A stretch of 16,975 bases of DNA from contig DJPK01000062.1 of assembly GCA_002438545.1 (NCBI GenBank), positions 1 to 16,975 on the forward strand, given 5' to 3'. This document shows, piece after piece, positions 8,404-15,197 of this stretch. This DNA is from Caryophanales bacterium UBA6414 (GTDB lineage: Bacteria; Bacillota_I; Bacilli_A; RF39; UBA660). The position numbers were made by a program, and so were the translations under genes. Each line of letters opens with the position of its first letter. Position 1 is the stretch's first letter. The notes below the pieces were generated by a model. That model did no database searches. It was not told where the DNA came from and saw only the letters and a program-made list of their open reading frames with translations.

Positions 8404-9204
8404 ATGAAAACAGTAGTAATTACTGGTAGTGCTAGAGGGTTTGGTTTAGAGATGTTAAAATGTTTTAGAACTAAGGGTTATAATGTAGTAATTTGTGATA
8501 TTAATGAAGATAGTATAGATAAGGCAGAAGATATACTTAATGATATAAAGTCTAATGCTAAGATATATAAGTATCGTGTAGATATTACTAAAGAAGATGA
8601 GTTAAATAATATGATAAGTGATATTTTAACTCATGAGAAGACTATTGATATCTGGGTTAATAATGCGGGTGTTAATCAACCTAATAAGGCTATTTGGGAA
8701 TTAGATAAAGAGACTATTGATAGATTAATTGATATAGATTTAAAGGGGACTATCTTGTCTTCTAAGGCTATTATGCCTATAATGATTAAGCAAAATTTTG
8801 GACAAATATATAATGTAGAAGGATATGGTAGTAATGATGCGGTTATGTTAGGACTATCTTTATATGGTACTTCGAAAAGAGCAATTACTTATTTCACTGA
8901 GGCTTTAGCAAATGAAGTTAAAGAGAGAAATTATTCAATATGTGTTGGTAAATTAGCTCCTGGAATAATGATTACAAACTTTATTAGTACAGCTTTAGGG
9001 GATGGAGAGAAGATTACTTTAGATGAGAAGACTAAGAAGGTATATAATATTTTAGGTGATTATCCGGATGTTATTGCAAAGTTTATGGTAGATAAAATGA
9101 TTGTTAATACTAAGAATAATGCTAAATTTACTTGGTTAACTAATGGTAGAGCAGCTTTTAGATTTATGACATCAGGTTTTAATAAGAGAGATTTCTTTAA
9201 GTAA
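8404..9204 (+). CDS. Short-chain dehydrogenase resembling the NYC1/NOL chlorophyll(ide) b reductase group
   Basis: This is a 266-residue NAD(P)-dependent oxidoreductase with a Rossmann fold. The cofactor loop is TGSARGFG at 7-14, NNAG is at 86-89, and the active-site pair is Y154 and K158 in YGTSK. The usual catalytic serine motif (ISS, 13 before the Tyr) is absent. The region reads NVEGYGS, with S143 eleven residues before Y154. From memory, plant NYC1/NOL has a similar NMDGAGS with the same 11-residue spacing, and its YNI...LP...P.M....K segment resembles the one here at about residues 217-250. There is no other photosynthesis or tetrapyrrole gene nearby, so the substrate is unknown and the resemblance marks only a subgroup. 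The ATG has GAGGTG 4 bases upstream. It is first in a likely three-gene operon. Confidence 0.85.
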   Translation: MKTVVITGSARGFGLEMLKCFRTKGYNVVICDINEDSIDKAEDILNDIKSNAKIYKYRVDITKEDELNNMISDILTHEKTIDIWVNNAGVNQPNKAIWELDKETIDRLIDIDLKGTILSSKAIMPIMIKQNFGQIYNVEGYGSNDAVMLGLSLYGTSKRAITYFTEALANEVKERNYSICVGKLAPGIMITNFISTALGDGEKITLDEKTKKVYNILGDYPDVIAKFMVDKMIVNTKNNAKFTWLTNGRAAFRFMTSGFNKRDFFK

Positions 9205-9223
9205 TATAGAAAGATGTGATGAT

Positions 9224-10300
9224 ATGAAATCTAATGAAGTACCAAGTTTGACTCATTTGATTTGTAATGTGAGAAATATTGGTTATGATGATTTAGTACC
9301 TATTATATTACACTATGTTACTGATAGAAAAATAGGAAGGTATTGTTTACAAAAAAGTCATAAAAGTATATCGGTTAGAGTTTTACCTGAGCAATATTTA
9401 AGGTATGATGATATTAATTTTGATAATTTAATTTCCATGAAATTTGGAGAGTTATTTTCGAGATTTACTGATGTGATTTTATCTAAATTTCATTATGTTA
9501 ATTTAACTAATTTTTATAATAATTTAAATGAGATTAGAATAGATTTATATGATTCAAGAACTAGAAATAAATATTTTCGTCGTGGTATTTTTGGTTATTA
9601 TGATGTAAAGAAAAATGCTATTAAATTAGATGAAGATTATGTTTCAGTGATTATTTTTCATGAACTATTTCATATGGCAAGTTCGGTATATTTAAATGGT
9701 AATTATTATAGTGGCTTTAGGCAATATTCTAGTGATGATTATACTTCTATTGGTAAAGGACTTAATGAAGGTTATACTCAGTTGTTAACAGAGAGATATT
9801 TTGGACATAATGATGATTTTGGTGATTTATATAAATATGAGACATTTATAGCGAGTAAATTAGAAGAAATAGTTGGCAGATTTAAGATGCAAGAATTATA
9901 TTTAAGGGCTAATTTATATGGTTTAATTAAAGAATTAAATAAATATGTATCTTATGAAGAGATTATTAATTTTATACGATGTCTTGATTTTTTAAATAAT
10001 AATTTAAATAATAAAAAAATGCGAATGTTTAGAATGGATACTATTGTAAAAAGAATAAAGATAATCAATATTTTTTTAGTTAGGGCATATTTAATAAAGT
10101 TAAAAAAAGAAGAAGCCTATAATATTTTAAGTAATGATAATGTGGTTATTAAGTTTGATCGATATATTGATTCATTACTTAATAGTTATTATAATGAAAA
10201 TTTTAATTATTATAAAATATCTAGAGATGGTATAGTTAGTGATTTAGATAATATTTTGGATTTAGTTAATGATAATGAAAGAGGTATGTATAAGAGATAA
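9224..10300 (+). CDS. Gluzincin-like putative zinc metalloprotein
   Basis: I do not recognise the family of this 358-residue protein. It carries HELFH at 146-150, an HExxH zinc motif, and NEGYTQLLTERYF from 181. E182 is placed 32 residues after the second His, as the third ligand would be in gluzincins (HExxH...NExxT). A zinc-dependent peptidase fold is therefore a fair inference, but no substrate can be named. The rest is charged and mostly helical, with no signal peptide and no clear membrane segment, so it is probably cytosolic; a hydrophobic patch near residues 278-292 (IKIINIFLVRAYLIKL) is too mixed for a confident membrane helix. AAAGATGTGAT, a match to the extended ribosome site, ends 3 bases before the ATG. 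It sits 19 bases behind the SDR and 2 bases before the DUF1287-type gene, which suggests a shared transcript. Confidence 0.75.
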   Translation: MKSNEVPSLTHLICNVRNIGYDDLVPIILHYVTDRKIGRYCLQKSHKSISVRVLPEQYLRYDDINFDNLISMKFGELFSRFTDVILSKFHYVNLTNFYNNLNEIRIDLYDSRTRNKYFRRGIFGYYDVKKNAIKLDEDYVSVIIFHELFHMASSVYLNGNYYSGFRQYSSDDYTSIGKGLNEGYTQLLTERYFGHNDDFGDLYKYETFIASKLEEIVGRFKMQELYLRANLYGLIKELNKYVSYEEIINFIRCLDFLNNNLNNKKMRMFRMDTIVKRIKIINIFLVRAYLIKLKKEEAYNILSNDNVVIKFDRYIDSLLNSYYNENFNYYKISRDGIVSDLDNILDLVNDNERGMYKR

Positions 10301-10302
10301 GT

Positions 10303-10947
10303 ATGAGGAGGTTTAGGTATTTAATAGTTAGTAGTATTCTTATATTATTAGGATTATTTATTTTATATAAATTAAATTATATATCTCATAAAAAGTATAG
10401 TAATGAGTATTTTGGTATTAGTACTTATGTTAGTAAGATAGATAAAGATAATGATGGAATAGATGATCAAAGTGATATATTAAAAGGTGCTAAAGAGTAT
10501 GTGAGTAAAAAGCCTAAGTATAAAAGTAAATATTATGCTACAGGGTATCCTGATGATGAGTATGGAGTATGTAGTGATGTAGTTGGGTTTGCTTTGCTTA
10601 ATGCCGGATATGATTTAAAAACTTTAGTTAATGATGATATAGTAAATAATAGAGAAAGATATAATATACAGGTAGTTGATAAAAATGTTGATTTTAGAAG
10701 AGTTGTTAATCTGAAGGTATATTTTGATAATAATGCGATTAAACTTACTAATGATATTTATGATATTGATGAGTGGCAAGGTGGAGATATTGTAGTTTTT
10801 AAACATCATATTGGAATAATATCAGATAATAGAAATAAGAATGGGGTAAGTTTTGTAATTCATCATGCTAATAAGTGGCAAATAAATTATGAAGAAGATA
10901 TTTTAGAAGATAGAGATGATATCGTTGGACATTATCGAATAAGTTAA
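10303..10947 (+). CDS. DUF1287-type protein, membrane-anchored
   Basis: The 214-residue product has one N-terminal membrane segment (about residues 5-24, FRYLIVSSILILLGLFILY) and an outside domain matching DUF1287. Visible family landmarks are YGVCSDVVGFALLNAGYDLKTLV (C90, D92), FRRVVNL, GGDIVVFKHHIGIISD (161-176, with H168 and H169), VIHHAN (H187, H188) and the final IVGHYRIS. The Cys plus His arrangement resembles papain-like NlpC/P60 cysteine amidases that act on the cell wall; that mechanism is inference, since DUF1287 is not well characterised. The ATG is 2 bases after the previous stop, with a weak GAGA upstream. An AGGAGG inside codons 2-3 is not a usable start site for this frame, because no start codon follows it. 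It is the last gene before a strong terminator. Confidence 0.82.
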   Translation: MRRFRYLIVSSILILLGLFILYKLNYISHKKYSNEYFGISTYVSKIDKDNDGIDDQSDILKGAKEYVSKKPKYKSKYYATGYPDDEYGVCSDVVGFALLNAGYDLKTLVNDDIVNNRERYNIQVVDKNVDFRRVVNLKVYFDNNAIKLTNDIYDIDEWQGGDIVVFKHHIGIISDNRNKNGVSFVIHHANKWQINYEEDILEDRDDIVGHYRIS

Positions 10948-10948
10948 T

Positions 10949-10992
10949 AAGTTTATTTTAGTAAAATTTAATTACTTTAATAAACTTTTTTA
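10949..10992 (+). terminator. Large intrinsic terminator of the SDR-zincin-DUF1287 operon
   Basis: AAGTTTATT (10949-10957) pairs exactly with AATAAACTT (10979-10987). Inside it, AGTAA (10960-10964) pairs with TTACT (10972-10976) across a TT/TT mismatch, giving a 14-pair two-part stem with a 7-base loop. The T run goes on to 10991. The T-rich region continues with a second T tract at 10993-10999. Confidence 0.8.
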
Positions 10993-11063
10993 TTTTTTTG
11001 TAAAATTTTGAAGTAAAATGACTATTTATCTTGGAATATTATAATTGAAAGGATGTGATAGTT

Positions 11064-11747
11064 ATGATAAAGTTTTTAAAGAAATATAAGTATATTGTAT
11101 TTAGTATTATGGGTATTTTAATTATTATAGGGGGAATTTATTTAAAGAATAGTTTAATAGATAATAGTGTTGTTGTTAATGATATTGTAGATAATGAAGA
11201 TATTTTGGTTAGTGATAAAAAAGATAATGTAGATAGTAATAATGGGTGTTATTTAGTGGATATTAAGGGGGCGGTGAATAATCCAGGAGTGTATAAAGTA
11301 GAAATAGGTACAAGAGTAAATGATGTAGTTAATATGGCCGGAGGACTTAGAGAGGACGCTGATACATCTTTAATTAATTTATCTAAATTAGTAAGTGATG
11401 AGATGGTAATAATTATTTATACTGTTGAAGAGGTTAAGAATTCTAATTTAGTTAATACTGTTATTAAGGTTGTGGAGAAGGAGTGTAAGTGTCCTAATAT
11501 TGAGAATGATGGATGTATTAATGATAAGATAACGGATACTATTACTAATGGTGGTAGTAAAGTTAATATTAATACTGCTAGTGTTGAAGAATTATCTAAA
11601 TTAGATGGAATAGGGCAATCTAAAGCAGAGGCTATTGTTAAGTATCGTGAAGAGAATGGGAAGTTTAATACGATAGAGGATATTACTAAAGTAAGTGGTA
11701 TAGGTAATAATGTTTATGAGAAGATTAAAGATAATATTACGACATAA
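11064..11747 (+). CDS. comEA: Competence protein ComEA (DNA receptor)
   Basis: ComEA binds incoming double-stranded DNA at the outside of the membrane during transformation and hands it to ComEC. The 227-residue product has an N-terminal membrane anchor (residues about 9-26) and an SLBB domain (CYLVDIKGAVNNPGVYKVEIGTRV...AGGL, about 68-125). A linker with three cysteines (ECKC...GC) leads to a C-terminal helix-hairpin-helix pair: VNINTASVEELSKLDGIGQSKAEAIVKYR and then VSGIGNNVYEKI. I chose the ATG at 11064 because AAAGGATGTGAT ends 4 bases upstream, close to a full match to the extended ribosome site. The GTG at 11055 lies inside that site. TATAAT at 11040-11045 could be a -10, but it has no clear -35 and would give almost no leader. 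No comEB lies between comEA and comEC. Confidence 0.92.
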   Translation: MIKFLKKYKYIVFSIMGILIIIGGIYLKNSLIDNSVVVNDIVDNEDILVSDKKDNVDSNNGCYLVDIKGAVNNPGVYKVEIGTRVNDVVNMAGGLREDADTSLINLSKLVSDEMVIIIYTVEEVKNSNLVNTVIKVVEKECKCPNIENDGCINDKITDTITNGGSKVNINTASVEELSKLDGIGQSKAEAIVKYREENGKFNTIEDITKVSGIGNNVYEKIKDNITT

Positions 11748-13788
11748 ATATTTATTTAAAGTATTGGCTGTATTAGTATTAATGATTAGTCTTTATCGAA
11801 TTAGTTTTATTAAAAGAGAGAGTATTTTAGATAGTGATTTAACTTCATTTGAAGGCATAGTAGAAAAGATTTCTATTAAAGATAATAGAGTTGAAATATA
11901 TGTAAATAATAAAGAGACAATTATTGGTAATTACTATTATGATGATGTGAAAGAAATTAGTTATTTTGATGATATAAAATTGGGTGATAGAATTATTATT
12001 TATGGTAATTTAAAGGAAGCTAATAATAATACTATTCCTAATTTATTTAATTATAAAAAATATTTAAGAACTAGTGGGATATTTTATTTAATGATAATTG
12101 ATAAGTTTGAGAAGATAGGTAATAATACTAGTATTATTTATTATATAAAAAATAAGCTAATAGATAGAATTGATAATATAAAGAAGAGTGAATCTTATGT
12201 TAAGACATTTGTTTTGGCCATTAATGAAATAGATAGAGATGTTAGGAATAGTTATCAATATAATGGAATTAGTCATTTGTTTAGTATATCGGGAATGCAT
12301 ATTACTTTGTTTGCTACTTTCTTGTTAGGTATGATGAATAAAATTAGTTATAATCGTTATTTTAATTATTTTATTGTTAATTTATTTTTAATATTTTTTA
12401 TGATACTAGTGGGATTTACGGCTAGTTCTGTACGGAGTGTTTTAATGTTTATTCTTTTTTCTATTAACAAATTATTTAATTTGAAGATAAAAAGTTTAGA
12501 TATAATGCTTATTGTGCTTATAGTATTGTTGCTGATTAATCCTTTTTATCTATATAGTGTTTCGTTTTTGTTTTCATATATTATAAGTACCGGAATAGTT
12601 ATGGCTAATAGAAATATAAAGAAAATAAAGAAGAAGTTAGCAAAGAATTTATATATATCATTTATTTGTTTTACATTTAGTTTACCTATTTGTATTAATT
12701 ATTTCAATCAGGTTAATGTTTTATCAGTTTTTTTGAATTTGTTTTTTATTCCATTAGTTAGTAATATTATATTTCCTTTATCAATAGTGTGTTTATTTGT
12801 ACCTAAAATAGATGCTATTTTATATTTATTTATTGGTATTATGGAGAAGTGTTCTTTGCTTGTATCAAATATTTCAATATTTACGATTAGTTTTCCTAAA
12901 ATAAGTATAGTGCTAGTGATTATATATTATGTGATTTTAGTTATAGCTTTGTATAAACCTAAGATGTATATTGGTGTAGTATTGTTAATTATTCTTCTTA
13001 AAAATATTAGTTATTTTGATAGTGATTTAAGAGTACTTGTTTTTGATGTTGGGCAAGGTGATAGTATATTGATTAGTTTTCCTAATAATGGGGGTAATAT
13101 ATTAATTGATACTTCAGGGGATACAATGAATTATGAGAGTAGTAATAATGTTGGTAATAAGATAATACCATATTTGAAGACAGTAGGTATTACAAAGATA
13201 GACTATTTGGTGGTTTCACATGGGGATTTTGACCATATGGGAGAGGCTATTAATCTAGTTAATAATTTTAAGGTTGATAATGTGGTATTTAATTGTGGTG
13301 AATATAATAATCTAGAAAAGAATTTGCTGAAGGTATTAAATAAAAAGAATATTAAGTATTATACGTGTATTAAAGAATTAAAGATAGATAAATATAAAAT
13401 GCAGTTTTTGAATACAAGAGAATATGATAATGAGAATGATAACTCTAGTGTTGTTTATTTTAACTATGATGGATATAAGTTTCTATTTATGGGAGATGCT
13501 GGGACTAGTAAGGAAGAGGATATATTGAAGAGATATAATCTTGGTAATATAGATTTTTTGAAAGTTGGGCATCATGGATCAAATACTAGTTCTAGTAGTG
13601 AGTTTATTGATAGGATAAATCCTAAGTATTCATTTATAAGTGTTGGTAAGTATAATAGATATGGTCATCCTATGGCGAGTGTGTTGGATACTTTAAATGA
13701 TAGTGTAGTATATCGAACTGATGTAGATGGAAGTGTTGAGGTAAGAATAAGTAAGAGTGGTTATAAGATAAGGAATTGGAGTTCGTAG
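11710..13788 (+). CDS. comEC: Competence protein ComEC/Rec2 (DNA uptake channel)
   Basis: ComEC is the membrane channel that brings single-stranded DNA into the cytoplasm. The 692-residue product has an N-terminal membrane segment, an OB-like domain (FEGIVEKISIKDNRVEIYV..GDRIIIYG) and a multi-spanning competence domain. The latter contains HLFSISGMHITLFATFLLG and ASSVRSVLMFILF, followed by several helices up to about residue 435. The C-terminal metallo-beta-lactamase domain has VFDVGQGDS (444-452), SHGDFDHMGE (503-512), GDAG (595-598) and GHHGS (620-624). The SHxDxDHxGG motif ends in E rather than G; metal ligands are kept. All three domains are present, so it looks intact. It overlaps the end of comEA by 38 bases in another frame, with AGGT a few bases before the ATG. 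An in-frame ATG at 11716 is an alternative start. Confidence 0.93.
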   Translation: MFMRRLKIILRHKYLFKVLAVLVLMISLYRISFIKRESILDSDLTSFEGIVEKISIKDNRVEIYVNNKETIIGNYYYDDVKEISYFDDIKLGDRIIIYGNLKEANNNTIPNLFNYKKYLRTSGIFYLMIIDKFEKIGNNTSIIYYIKNKLIDRIDNIKKSESYVKTFVLAINEIDRDVRNSYQYNGISHLFSISGMHITLFATFLLGMMNKISYNRYFNYFIVNLFLIFFMILVGFTASSVRSVLMFILFSINKLFNLKIKSLDIMLIVLIVLLLINPFYLYSVSFLFSYIISTGIVMANRNIKKIKKKLAKNLYISFICFTFSLPICINYFNQVNVLSVFLNLFFIPLVSNIIFPLSIVCLFVPKIDAILYLFIGIMEKCSLLVSNISIFTISFPKISIVLVIIYYVILVIALYKPKMYIGVVLLIILLKNISYFDSDLRVLVFDVGQGDSILISFPNNGGNILIDTSGDTMNYESSNNVGNKIIPYLKTVGITKIDYLVVSHGDFDHMGEAINLVNNFKVDNVVFNCGEYNNLEKNLLKVLNKKNIKYYTCIKELKIDKYKMQFLNTREYDNENDNSSVVYFNYDGYKFLFMGDAGTSKEEDILKRYNLGNIDFLKVGHHGSNTSSSSEFIDRINPKYSFISVGKYNRYGHPMASVLDTLNDSVVYRTDVDGSVEVRISKSGYKIRNWSS

Positions 13789-13796
13789 GTGATAAT

Positions 13797-14684
13797 GTGA
13801 AGGATAATTATTATAATAATATAAAACAGTATTTGATAGATAATGAAGTATATGCAAGGGTAAAAGATTATAGTAAAAATGTAAATGATATTAGTACATA
13901 TTACAAAGTTGGAAAAGAACTTGTGCTGGCAGGAAATCAATATGGAGATAAGATTATAAATAAATATTCCGAAAGATTAGAAATAGAAATTGGGAAAAAA
14001 TATAATATAAGATATTTATATGATATGAAAAAATTATATTTGTTTTCAAAAGTGCACCCATTGGATGCACAATTAACAATTTCTCATTATAGAATATTAT
14101 TTAAAATAAAAGATAGCAATGAGATTGATTATTATATAGAGCAGATTAAATTGAGAAGTTTAAGTAAAAGAGAACTAACTGAAATTATAAATAACAAAGA
14201 ATATCAAAGATTAGATAATGCAACTATAAATAAGTTAATAAAGAAAGATGAGCATGATGTTGTAAATTTTGTTAAGAATCCAATTTTTATTAAAAATAAT
14301 TTGCATATTACTGATATATCTGAAAAGGCATTGCAAAGATTAATATTAGAGGATATATCATCTTTTATGAAAGAACTAGGTAATGGTTTTAGTTTTATAG
14401 ATAATGAGTATAAAATTAAAGTTGGTGATAGCTACAATTATATTGATTTGCTTTTATATAATATTAAATATAAGTGTTATGTAGTAATTGAGTTAAAGGT
14501 TATTAAACTTAGTTATAATCATATTGGTCAAATACAAATGTATATGAATTATATTGATAAAAATGTTAAAGGCATTGATGATAATAAAACAGTGGGAATT
14601 ATTATATGTAAAAGAAATGATAAATATGTTATAGATTATTGTAGTGATAATAGAATTATTGCACGAGAATATGAAGTATTATAA
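13797..14684 (+). CDS. YhcG/DUF1016-family PD-(D/E)XK nuclease-like protein
   Basis: The 295-residue product has two parts. The N-terminal DUF1016-like helical domain (about 1-130) includes ISTYYKVGKELV, YGDKIINKYSERL and the conserved LTISHYRILFKI (canonical LSWSHY). The C-terminal PD-(D/E)XK-type domain has D217 in YIDLLLYN, E232-x-K234 in VVIELKVIK, and Q245/Q247 in IGQIQMYMNYID, the expected order of catalytic residues. YhcG-like proteins often accompany restriction-modification or other mobile genes, and their function is not settled; no methylase or partner is present here. I chose GTG 13797 because AGGTGAT lies 3 bases upstream. The in-frame TTG at 13776 falls inside comEC with no site, and ATG 13795 is followed at once by TGA. 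It starts 8 bases after comEC and probably shares its transcript. It is slightly shorter than the usual 330-370. Confidence 0.87.
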   Translation: MKDNYYNNIKQYLIDNEVYARVKDYSKNVNDISTYYKVGKELVLAGNQYGDKIINKYSERLEIEIGKKYNIRYLYDMKKLYLFSKVHPLDAQLTISHYRILFKIKDSNEIDYYIEQIKLRSLSKRELTEIINNKEYQRLDNATINKLIKKDEHDVVNFVKNPIFIKNNLHITDISEKALQRLILEDISSFMKELGNGFSFIDNEYKIKVGDSYNYIDLLLYNIKYKCYVVIELKVIKLSYNHIGQIQMYMNYIDKNVKGIDDNKTVGIIICKRNDKYVIDYCSDNRIIAREYEVL

Positions 14685-14782
14685 TATAATGTATGATGGT
14701 GTATTTGGGACATTTTCAGGCGATAACACTTAAGACATTATCATAAATTAATCATGCTTTTTATATGAAAATTAAATTTTTC

Positions 14783-14811
14783 TTGACATTCTAAAAATAT
14801 AGTTGTATAAT
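14783..14811 (+). promoter_or_regulatory. Fully consensus sigma-A promoter before the 79-residue orphan
   Basis: A perfect TTGACA (14783-14788), an exact 17-base spacer and a perfect TATAAT (14806-14811). The upstream side is A/T rich (14749-14782), which could act as an UP element. Transcription should start near 14817-14819. The short leader contains CGAA...TTCG (14814-14817 and 14824-14827), able to form a weak hairpin just before the ribosome site AAAGGAG. Confidence 0.88.
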
Positions 14812-14842
14812 AGCGAACGTTTTTTCGAAAGGAGTGAAAAGC

Positions 14843-15082
14843 ATGGTAACATTAAATAATTTGGAAAAAGAGACAGCTAATTATAATTTAACAGATTGTT
14901 TGAAAGAACTTTCTTTTGGAGAATTACAATGTTGTTTTTATAATATTATATCTAATGAAATAGTTGGAGCTAGAAGAAATATTCTTGAATGTTTAATAAT
15001 TGAAATGCAATATAGAGGTTTAACATTCGATGATATGTTATATTCTGAAGGTGTTAATAACTCTAGAAGTAGTAGAAGATAA
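14843..15082 (+). CDS. 79-residue orphan protein, strongly promoted
   Basis: I do not recognise this gene. The 79-residue product is predicted mostly helical, with SFGELQCCFYNIISNEI and ARRNILECLIIEMQYRGLTFDDML. It has four cysteines (C19, C30, C31, C50) and a serine/arginine-rich basic tail (SRSSRR). There is no signal peptide or membrane segment. The ATG at 14843 has AAAGGAGTGA upstream, with AGGAG 8 bases away. The in-frame GTG at 14834 overlaps that site. It stands alone between a fully consensus promoter and a hairpin terminator, an arrangement fitting an abundant small protein. It could be a regulator, an antitoxin-like protein or a phage-derived small protein; nothing in the sequence decides. 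Codon use resembles the neighbours. Confidence 0.75.
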   Translation: MVTLNNLEKETANYNLTDCLKELSFGELQCCFYNIISNEIVGARRNILECLIIEMQYRGLTFDDMLYSEGVNNSRSSRR

Positions 15083-15096
15083 AAATATTGCTTTTT

Positions 15097-15124
15097 AATT
15101 CAGTTTATATACTGAATTTTTTTT
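15097..15124 (+). terminator. Terminator of the 79-residue orphan gene
   Basis: An exact 8-base inverted repeat, AATTCAGT (15097-15104) and ACTGAATT (15111-15118), with loop TTATAT, is followed by a T run to 15124. It begins 14 bases after the stop codon. Confidence 0.85.
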
Positions 15125-15142
15125 ATTTCATTTAAAAATAGA

Positions 15143-15171
15143 TTTACATTAATTAGATAATATTGTAAAAT
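15143..15171 (+). promoter_or_regulatory. Sigma-A type promoter of the 298-residue orphan
   Basis: TTTACA (15143-15148, five of six), a 17-base spacer and TAAAAT (15166-15171, five of six). The expected transcription start near 15177-15179 lies just before the ATG at 15180 and supports the start at 15198, which keeps the ribosome site GGAGTGTGTGAT in the leader. Confidence 0.65.
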
Positions 15172-15197
15172 TATTTTAGATGGAGTGTGTGATAGAT

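Noticed and set aside
10305..10311. Strong AGGAGG-like site inside the first codons of the DUF1287-type gene
   Set aside because: No start codon follows it at a usable distance in any useful frame, so it is codon content (Arg-Arg) and not a working site.
10624..10809. Open frame of 61 codons on the minus strand
   Set aside because: It is opposite the DUF1287-type gene and rich in Ile/Asn/Tyr, as expected for the complement of AT-rich codons.
11040..11045. TATAAT before comEA as a promoter
   Set aside because: No -35 is present at 16-18 bases, and the start of transcription would cut into the ribosome site. The hexamer is common by chance in this AT-rich DNA.
14689..14733. A 14-codon frame (MYDGVFGTFSGDNT) after the nuclease gene
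   Set aside because: It is too short, has no ribosome site and no known match. It is mentioned only because the sequence is less AT-rich than other spacers.
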